5,067 nt of DNA from Thermoplasmata archaeon (GTDB taxonomy: Archaea > Thermoplasmatota > Thermoplasmata > WALJ01): positions 1 through 5,067 of the forward strand of contig JALSOU010000019.1 of assembly GCA_026986305.1 (NCBI GenBank). Direction: 5' to 3'. The position numbers were made by a program, and so were the translations under genes. The notes beneath the pieces were generated by a model. That model made no database searches, had not been told where the DNA came from, and saw only the letters and a program-made list of their open reading frames with translations. Shown here piece after piece: positions 1 through 4,148 of this stretch. Position 1 is the first letter of the stretch. Each line of letters opens with the position of its first letter.

Positions 1-281
1 TCTTTACCAGCAAGCAAGGAAGAATTACGGATACCAGTGTAAGGAGAATAGTAAAAGAGGCAGGAACTGCCGTAGGTCTACCTTGGCTTCATCCACACTC
101 GGCCCGACATTGGAGAGCAAAAAACCTTCTTCAGCAGGGAGTAAATCTTAATGTTGTTCAAAAAATTCTCGGACATAGCAATATAAAGACCACTTCCCTT
201 TATTTGGAAGCGACATATCAGGAAGTAGTTATGGACGTGGATAAGAAGGATAATTTCTTTAAAAAGGGGGTGAAAACATGA
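1..281 (+). CDS. Tyrosine recombinase/integrase, C-terminal part (5' end outside window)
   Basis: The open frame enters from the left edge (first whole codon at base 3) and ends at TGA 279-281, giving 92 visible residues. It matches the C-terminal half of the catalytic domain of tyrosine recombinases, which cut and rejoin DNA through a 3'-phosphotyrosine. Visible residue numbers: a GRITDTSVRRIVKEAG segment (6-21) precedes the HSAR box (His32, Arg35). LLQQGVNLNVVQKILGHS (42-59) supplies the second histidine (His58), and Tyr67 lies nine residues later in TTSLY, the spacing expected of the nucleophile. The first catalytic Arg and the Lys would lie upstream of the window. A basic tail, DKKDNFFKKGVKT, ends the protein. 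The gene points at the 3' end of a tRNA gene 142 bp away, so an element-encoded integrase is likelier than a chromosomal XerA. That choice is inference; the family call is secure. Confidence 0.88.
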   Translation, partial: FTSKQGRITDTSVRRIVKEAGTAVGLPWLHPHSARHWRAKNLLQQGVNLNVVQKILGHSNIKTTSLYLEATYQEVVMDVDKKDNFFKKGVKT

Positions 282-423
282 TTTCGGAAAAAGGTTTTTC
301 GGACATTCGCCGAACGAAAAATATAAATAAAAACTTCGAGGATTCCATTTTCGAAAATCCCGCTTATTCCCGACCAAAACCCGCAAAAAATGAAGGTCAT
401 GCTGGGCCTCGCAATCAACAGTA
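282..423. other. AT-rich gap between integrase and tRNA; candidate attachment/recombinase-binding region
   Basis: I see no convincing gene in this stretch. It holds seven TTCG/CGAA sites in about 75 bases (starting at 283, 298, 306, 311, 315, 335 and 350). It also has a nested inverted repeat: outer arms TTTTTCG (295-301) and CGAAAAA (315-321), with inner TTCGG/CCGAA arms at 298-302 and 310-314. A perfect 12-bp palindrome, ATTTTCGAAAAT, lies at 347-358. Symmetric sites of this kind next to an integrase gene may be recombinase-binding sites. The T5 run at 295-299 could instead help end the integrase transcript. The function is inferred only from position and symmetry. Confidence 0.4.
375..390 (-). 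terminator. Oligo-T terminator downstream of the tRNA
   Basis: On the minus strand, six consecutive T (complement of A6 at 385-390) followed by a further TTTT (complement of 375-378) start about 34 nt past the tRNA 3' end. Archaeal RNA polymerase commonly releases at short T runs without a hairpin, so this is a plausible tRNA terminator. Confidence 0.45.
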
Positions 424-495
424 TGGGCCCGGCAGGATTCGAACCTGCGACCATCTGGTTATGAGCCAGACGCTCCACCACTAAGCTACGGGCCC
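424..495 (-). tRNA. tRNA with anticodon CAU (tRNA-Ile2 or elongator tRNA-Met)
   Basis: The minus strand folds into a complete 72-nt cloverleaf. Acceptor GGGCCCG (489-495) pairs with CGGGCCC (425-431). The D arm lies at 472-486, anticodon stem TCTGG/CCAGA at 466-470 and 454-458 with loop CTCATAA, and T stem GCAGG/CCTGC around loop TTCGAAT. The discriminator is A (complement of 424). The anticodon CAT is at 461-463. There is no intron and no encoded CCA (the next bases read TAC), normal for many archaea. The initiator is unlikely: position 1 is G, not the A1-U72 pair of archaeal initiators, and the anticodon stem lacks three G-C pairs. The GGGCCCG acceptor resembles archaeal isoleucine tRNAs, so a tRNA-Ile whose C34 becomes agmatidine (TiaS) is my preferred reading; elongator Met remains possible. 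Confidence 0.95.
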
Positions 496-545
496 AGTGG
501 GTAATGGGCTTGTGCTGGATTGCAGGGTGCGGATTATAGGTCCAT

Positions 546-560
546 GTATTTAACTTTTTC
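546..560 (-). promoter_or_regulatory. BRE/TATA promoter for the tRNA
   Basis: The minus strand reads GAAAAAGTTAAATAC, an A-rich BRE followed by a TATA-like box. It lies about 50-65 bp upstream of the mature tRNA 5' end, which predicts a 5' leader of roughly 25-30 nt for RNase P to remove. A second weaker candidate, CCTATAATCC (complement of 531-540), lies closer to the tRNA. Confidence 0.5.
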
Positions 561-585
561 ACACGACCCGACAGATAACCCCAAA

Positions 586-593
586 CTATAAAA
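586..593 (+). promoter_or_regulatory. TATA box for a leaderless PrsW-like transcript
   Basis: CTATAAAA is centred 26-27 bases before the GTG at 616. This is the normal TATA-to-start distance in archaea, so transcription would begin at or next to the start codon. The only Shine-Dalgarno-like bases, GGAG at 594-597, are 18 nt from the GTG, too far for a usual ribosome binding site. Confidence 0.5.
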
Positions 594-615
594 GGAGCGC
601 AGAGATGCAAAGCCC

Positions 616-1218
616 GTGTCCCTTGAAAGCCTTACAATAGCTGTAGTTACCCTCTCGCCACCGATACTCTTTCTATATCTCTACACCGGAGATCATGAGA
701 GAGAGTTTATGCACAACAAGATGATGCTCTACATGGCTATGGGGCTCATTCTGGGGACTGTGTTCTGGACTATTGAGCGCCTATATTTTGCTCTCTACCT
801 GCTAATTTTCATAGCTTTTCTGGAGCAGCTCACGAAATCAATAATACTTAACAGAAAACAGATTCAAGGGAAGAGGAGCGCCATATGGTATGGCTCAGCA
901 ATGGGCTTTGTTATGGGTGCGATAATGGTCTCTGAAATGATGTACGCATCCTATGTTGTCAGCGGCATAGATTCGTGGAGCATTGTGTCATTTTTCGGTC
1001 TGGCAAGCTCTTATTCCGCCCTCCACGGATCAACCGGAGCTCTCATAGGATATGGAAGCTATAAAAATCAGCTGTGGAGATACCTTTTCAAGGCATATTT
1101 CATACATGTTCTTTTCATACTTATACTCTTTTTAGGCCTCTACCCACCGCTGATTCTCATACTTTTGCTGCTCTATTCCATGTTCAACATGGTTAGGGTC
1201 TACAGGATGCTTGAGTGA
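616..1218 (+). CDS. PrsW-like intramembrane metalloprotease family membrane protein
   Basis: This is a 200-residue, strongly hydrophobic protein with about six or seven membrane segments and little soluble sequence. The N-terminal PPILFLYLYTGDHERE (residues 15-30) resembles the opening of PrsW proteases, membrane enzymes that in Bacillus subtilis cut an anti-sigma factor. The family motifs can be followed in order: EQLTK (70-74) at the EExxK position, GFVMGAIMVSEMMYA (97-111) with Glu107, LHGSTGALIGYG (136-147) with His137, and His164 in the next helix. The second glutamate of EExxK is Gln71 here, so activity is uncertain. GTG 616 is the only usable start: the frame is closed by TAA at 589-591, and later starts would lose the first helix. 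The gene overlaps or abuts the YjbQ gene, suggesting co-transcription. The substrate is unknown. The fold-family call is from motifs only; a non-catalytic relative is possible. Confidence 0.62.
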   Translation: MSLESLTIAVVTLSPPILFLYLYTGDHEREFMHNKMMLYMAMGLILGTVFWTIERLYFALYLLIFIAFLEQLTKSIILNRKQIQGKRSAIWYGSAMGFVMGAIMVSEMMYASYVVSGIDSWSIVSFFGLASSYSALHGSTGALIGYGSYKNQLWRYLFKAYFIHVLFILILFLGLYPPLILILLLLYSMFNMVRVYRMLE

Positions 1219-1228
1219 TGCCACCAAT

Positions 1229-1237
1229 CTTTTTAAG
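1229..1237 (+). promoter_or_regulatory. Possible internal TATA box for the YjbQ gene
   Basis: CTTTTTAAG is centred about 23 bases upstream of ATG 1256, and there is no Shine-Dalgarno site before that ATG. This fits a second, leaderless promoter inside the cluster, but a T-rich octamer can occur by chance. Confidence 0.28.
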
Positions 1238-1255
1238 AGAATCCCATTCCTGTGC

Positions 1256-1675
1256 ATGGCAGTCCACACAGATCACATAGAAATTGAAACGGAAGGAGAA
1301 GTGCAGATATTTGACATAACGGAGGATGTTGAGAGAATAGTGGGAAATTCAGGTATAAAGGAAGGCATAGCCCTTATCTTTGTTCCCGGGTCAACTGGAG
1401 CCATAACTACAATAGAGTACGAGCCCGGACTACTAAAAGACCTTCCTGAAGCCCTTGAAAGGCTATTTCCAAGAGATATAGTATATGAACATCACAAAAG
1501 ATGGCACGACGGCAATGGCCACTCACATGTCAGAGCCTCATTTTTAAAGCCAGACCTCTGCGTTCCAGTGGATTCAGGGACCCTTACCCTCGGAACATGG
1601 CAGCAGATAGTCTTCGTAGAGCTGGACAATAAACCGAGAAGAAGAAGGATAGTGGTGAAGGTGGTGGGAGAATGA
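1256..1675 (+). CDS. YjbQ / UPF0047 family protein (secondary thiamine-phosphate synthase type)
   Basis: A 139-residue cytosolic protein that matches UPF0047 along its whole length. Segments in order: IETEGEVQIFDITEDV (10-25), SGIKEGIALIFVPGSTGAIT (32-51), DGNGHSHVRAS (85-95) with the conserved Asn and His residues, VPVDSGTLTLGTWQQI (103-118), and a C-terminal RRRIVVKVVGE. Members of this family partly replace thiamine-phosphate synthase in bacteria, but the physiological role is unsettled. GST replaces the HTT of the E. coli-type proteins, a change I associate with a separate subfamily. ATG 1256 was chosen because the family begins with the strand VHTDHIEIET and about 138-140 residues is the usual length. 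TTG 1211 is in frame, would add 15 residues, and overlaps the upstream stop. The TGA (1673-1675) lies in the same frame as the phosphorylase that follows. Confidence 0.88.
   Translation: MAVHTDHIEIETEGEVQIFDITEDVERIVGNSGIKEGIALIFVPGSTGAITTIEYEPGLLKDLPEALERLFPRDIVYEHHKRWHDGNGHSHVRASFLKPDLCVPVDSGTLTLGTWQQIVFVELDNKPRRRRIVVKVVGE
1660..1674 (+). promoter_or_regulatory. Shine-Dalgarno site and ATG overlapping the YjbQ stop (probable original start of the phosphorylase)
   Basis: GGTGGTG (1660-1666) precedes ATG 1672-1674 by five bases, and that ATG overlaps the TGA of the YjbQ gene (ATGA), a standard coupled arrangement. As written, however, this ATG opens a frame of only ten codons that ends at TGA 1702-1704. 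It is not in frame with the phosphorylase. Confidence 0.45.
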
Positions 1676-1705
1676 GGGATAATAAGCGGCTCAGGAGCCT
1701 ATGAA

Positions 1706-2377
1706 ATGGGCGCAGATATCATAGATGAATTTGAGGCCGAAACTCCCTATGGAAAACCCTCGTCCAAAGTTCAGATTATAGAGGTTAATGGAAGAAAGGC
1801 GTCCTTCATAAGACGCCATGGCCCTGAGCATACTATTCCACCGCACATGATTAACCACAGGGCAAACATCTATGCGCTCCACAGCCTTGGTGTTAAAAAC
1901 CTCATATCCATAGGCTCGGTTGGAAGCCTGAAAGAGGGCATTAAGCCACCTGCGATAGTCATACCTGAGGACTACATAAGCCCTTTCAGGGTAGATACTT
2001 TCTTTGATGATAAGGTGGAGCATATAACTCCTGAAATGGACGATGCTCTCAGGAACGATCTAAGGGAGAGCGCTCTCTCACTGGGCATTGAGGTGCATTT
2101 CGGAGGAGTTTACCTGCAAACTCTGGGTCCGAGGCTGGAAACAAAGGCAGAGATAAGGATGTATTCCAGATTTGCGGACATAGTGGGCATGACCGTCGGA
2201 AGCGAGGCCACCCTCTCTCAGGAAATAGGAATGAGATTCGCAGCAATATGCTCTGTGGACAACTATGCCCATGGAATAGGCGGAGAGGTTCCGGAATTCA
2301 GAGAGATACTGGAAAGGTCAAAAATAAATCAGGAACGGACAAAGGCCATAGTTTTGAATTTTATTGAAAAATATTAA
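1706..2377 (+). CDS. MTAP-family purine nucleoside phosphorylase (methylthioadenosine/methylthioinosine phosphorylase-like), N-terminus ambiguous
   Basis: The protein belongs to the family that splits purine nucleosides with phosphate, releasing base and (methylthio)ribose-1-phosphate for salvage. From Met1706: TPYGKPSSKV (13-22), RRHGPEHTIPPHMINHRANI (36-55), SIGSVGSL (68-75), GPRLETKAEIRM (141-152), GMTVGSEATLSQE (161-173) and SVDNYAHGI (183-191). MTAPs specific for adenine carry a DxD pair in the last block. An Asn in a DNYAxG context looks more like 6-oxopurine enzymes, so methylthioinosine or another hypoxanthine nucleoside is a likely substrate; that is inference. ATG 1706 has a good ribosome site, AGGAG at 1693-1697, and gives 223 residues. 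It leaves out the first strand and the GSG phosphate loop. These are encoded in frame just upstream (GIISGSGAYE, from 1676) but directly after a stop, without a start codon. A one-base frameshift is the simplest explanation. Confidence 0.85.
   Translation: MGADIIDEFEAETPYGKPSSKVQIIEVNGRKASFIRRHGPEHTIPPHMINHRANIYALHSLGVKNLISIGSVGSLKEGIKPPAIVIPEDYISPFRVDTFFDDKVEHITPEMDDALRNDLRESALSLGIEVHFGGVYLQTLGPRLETKAEIRMYSRFADIVGMTVGSEATLSQEIGMRFAAICSVDNYAHGIGGEVPEFREILERSKINQERTKAIVLNFIEKY
2361..2377 (-). terminator. Possible T-rich terminator of the thermosome gene
   Basis: Past the thermosome stop the minus strand reads TAATATTTTTCAATAA, with a T5 run (complement of 2367-2371). This may end the thermosome transcript. 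It lies inside the last codons of the convergent phosphorylase gene, so the two transcripts must overlap at their 3' ends. Confidence 0.3.
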
Positions 2378-2382
2378 AGGGT

Positions 2383-4008
2383 TTAGAACTCCTCATCCAT
2401 TCCGCCCTTGGGTCCCTTGTTGTCTGACTTGCTCTCTCCCTTGGCAGCGATGATATCGTCAATCCTCAGTATCATGTTGGCTACCTCTGTGGCAGACTCT
2501 ATAGCCTGCTTACCGACCCTTATGGGCTCAACGACATTGCGCTCCCTCATGTCAACGATGTCCCCTGTGTACACATCTATGCCTGCGTACTTGTTGCCAT
2601 CCTTGTGCGCCTTCCTGAGCTTTATCAGCACATCTATCACATCAAGCCCTGCGTTCTCTGCCAGTGTCTTTGGAACCACTTCAAGAGCATCTGCGAATGC
2701 CTCTATTGCCAGCTGCTCCCTTCCTCCTACCGAGGCTGCATAATCCCTGAGCTGGAGAGCGAGTTCAACAGCGCTGGCTCCACCGCCTGCTGTGAGCTTT
2801 CCGTCCTCCAGAGCTATTGCAACGGTGTGGAGCGCATCGTTGAGTATCCTCTCTATCTCATCTACAACATGCTCTGTTCCGCCGCGCACCAGTATGCTGA
2901 CAGCTCTTGGATTCTCGCACTCCATCACGAAGGTCATCTCATCGTCGCCTATCTTCCTCTCCTCAACCACTCCTGCGTGTCCGAGGTCATCTGCGGTGAG
3001 GTCGTCCAGAGTTGTGACTATGTTTCCACCTGTTGCTTTTGCCAGTTTCTCCATGTCTGATTTCTTAACCCTGCGGACAGCATATATTCCCTCTTTTGCG
3101 AGGAAGTGCTGTGCCATGTCGTCTATTCCCTTCTGGCAGAAGACCACATTTGCTCCTGTGTCCTTGATCTTCTGGACCATGTCTCTGAGCATCCTTTCCT
3201 CTTCATCTAGGAATGCCTGCAGCTGTGATGGGTCGCTTATCCTAATGTTGGCATCTATCTCTGTCTTCTTTATCTCAAGAGCAGCGTTTATCAGGGCTAT
3301 CTTCGCATCCTTAACCCTTGAAGGCATACCGGGATGCACCTTCTCCTTATCCAGTATTATGCCCCTTATCAGCTCTGTGTCCTCTATGGACCCGCCGTGC
3401 TTCTTCTCTATCTTTATGTTGTCCAGATCCACCTTATAGCCATCCCCTTCCTTCTCAGCAACCTCTCTTACTGCCTTGACAACGAGATCTGCCAGATACT
3501 CTCTGGACTTTCCTGCGCTCTTCCCTGTCATTGAGGTTATCGCTATGTTTTTTAGCATCTCCTCATCGTTGACATCTATCTTTGTTCCCAGAGATTCGAG
3601 TATCTCCATGGATTTCTTAGCGGCTAGGTCATATCCCCTTGTTATGGTGGTCGGATGCACATTCTGCTCCAGCAACTCCTCAGCCTTTGTCAGGAGCTCT
3701 CCAGCCAGCACCACCGCTGTTGTGGTTCCATCCCCACATTCCTGATCCTGAGACTTCGCAATCTCAACAATCATCTTCGCAGCCGGATGCACCACATCTA
3801 TCTCTTTGAGTATGGTGACTCCATCGTTTGTTATGGTCACATCTCCGAGGCTGTCAACCAGCATCTTGTCCATTCCCTTTGGTCCAAGGGTGCTTCTAAC
3901 AGCGTCAGCTATCGCCTTTGCGGCTGCGATGTTCTTATACTGAGCAGTCTTTCCTGATTCCCTTTCAGTTCCTTCCTTCAGGATGTATATCGGTGTTCCG
4001 CCCAGCAT
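2383..4008 (-). CDS. Thermosome subunit (archaeal group II chaperonin)
   Basis: A complete 541-residue chaperonin subunit of the usual family length. Such subunits build the two-ring cytosolic cage that folds proteins using ATP and closes with a built-in lid. The ATP site is visible in both halves of the equatorial domain: [12 protein letters not shown] (41-52), [12 protein letters not shown] (59-70), [15 protein letters not shown] (92-106), Asp391 in [20 protein letters not shown] (407-418) and YTGDIVDM (480-487). The apical domain spans roughly 215-365. The C-terminus is short, [10 protein letters not shown], with a single GGM rather than the long GGM-rich tail of some relatives. ATG 4008 is supported by AGGTGAT five bases upstream and by the family N-terminus [15 protein letters not shown]. 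The gene has its own strong promoter, stands opposite the malic enzyme gene, and ends 5 bp from the convergent phosphorylase. Whether other subunits exist in the genome cannot be seen. Confidence 0.98.
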   Translation of the reverse strand: MLGGTPIYILKEGTERESGKTAQYKNIAAAKAIADAVRSTLGPKGMDKMLVDSLGDVTITNDGVTILKEIDVVHPAAKMIVEIAKSQDQECGDGTTTAVVLAGELLTKAEELLEQNVHPTTITRGYDLAAKKSMEILESLGTKIDVNDEEMLKNIAITSMTGKSAGKSREYLADLVVKAVREVAEKEGDGYKVDLDNIKIEKKHGGSIEDTELIRGIILDKEKVHPGMPSRVKDAKIALINAALEIKKTEIDANIRISDPSQLQAFLDEEERMLRDMVQKIKDTGANVVFCQKGIDDMAQHFLAKEGIYAVRRVKKSDMEKLAKATGGNIVTTLDDLTADDLGHAGVVEERKIGDDEMTFVMECENPRAVSILVRGGTEHVVDEIERILNDALHTVAIALEDGKLTAGGGASAVELALQLRDYAASVGGREQLAIEAFADALEVVPKTLAENAGLDVIDVLIKLRKAHKDGNKYAGIDVYTGDIVDMRERNVVEPIRVGKQAIESATEVANMILRIDDIIAAKGESKSDNKGPKGGMDEEF

Positions 4009-4013
4009 TTCTC

Positions 4014-4020
4014 ATCACCT
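4014..4020 (-). promoter_or_regulatory. Ribosome binding site of the thermosome
   Basis: The minus strand reads AGGTGAT, a strong match to the archaeal 16S 3' end, with a five-base spacer to ATG 4008. An earlier ATG within AGGTGATG is out of frame. Confidence 0.8.
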
Positions 4021-4044
4021 CAATTTAGCATAGAATTGTTCTTC

Positions 4045-4060
4045 TATATAAAGATATCGG
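4045..4060 (-). promoter_or_regulatory. BRE/TATA promoter of the thermosome
   Basis: The minus strand reads CCGATATCTTTATATA. It contains the consensus archaeal TATA box TTTATATA centred near 4048, predicting a start around 4020-4024 and a very short leader holding the AGGTGAT site. Between box and start lies the inverted repeat TAGAA-N6-TTCTA (4031-4046), which touches the TATA box and could be a regulator site. Confidence 0.75.
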
Positions 4061-4102
4061 AAAGACCTGCGCCATGCCCAGCAACCCGCTTAGCTGTTTT
4101 CT

Positions 4103-4118
4103 GAAAAAGGTTTAAATC
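4103..4118 (+). promoter_or_regulatory. BRE/TATA promoter of the malic enzyme gene
   Basis: GAAAAAGG followed by TTTAAATC forms a BRE plus TATA box centred near 4114. Transcription would start around 4137-4141, so the transcript's 5' end would fall on or just before the ribosome binding site. Confidence 0.7.
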
Positions 4119-4138
4119 ATGCGCTCCATTCGGAATTA

Positions 4139-4145
4139 AGGTGAT
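4139..4145 (+). promoter_or_regulatory. Ribosome binding site of the malic enzyme gene
   Basis: AGGTGAT lies three bases before ATG 4149. It is the same heptamer used by the divergent thermosome gene, with a shorter spacer. Confidence 0.65.
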
Positions 4146-4148
4146 TGA

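Noticed and set aside
78..386. Minus-strand open frame of 102 codons
   Set aside because: It is antisense to the integrase end, whose catalytic motifs are clear on the plus strand, and it shows no recognisable domain.
278..484. 68-codon plus-strand frame as an annotated gene
   Set aside because: The last third is the tRNA antisense and the first part has no recognisable family. It is kept only as a finding because of its start signals.
218..610. Minus-strand open frame of 130 codons across the tRNA
   Set aside because: Its centre is the tRNA translated as protein (the familiar VVERLAHNQMVAGSNPAGP-type artefact), and the rest covers the integrase antisense and a promoter region.
1211..1255. 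TTG 1211 as start of the YjbQ protein
   Set aside because: It adds 15 residues not typical of the family; ATG 1256 gives the usual length and first strand. The TTG overlap with the upstream gene keeps it possible.
1691..2272. Minus-strand open frames opposite the phosphorylase
   Set aside because: They are shadows of a clearly conserved plus-strand enzyme.
2408..3957. Several plus-strand open frames of 66-215 codons
   Set aside because: They are antisense shadows of the thermosome gene, low in complexity (Ser/Leu/Ile-rich), and without start signals or domains.
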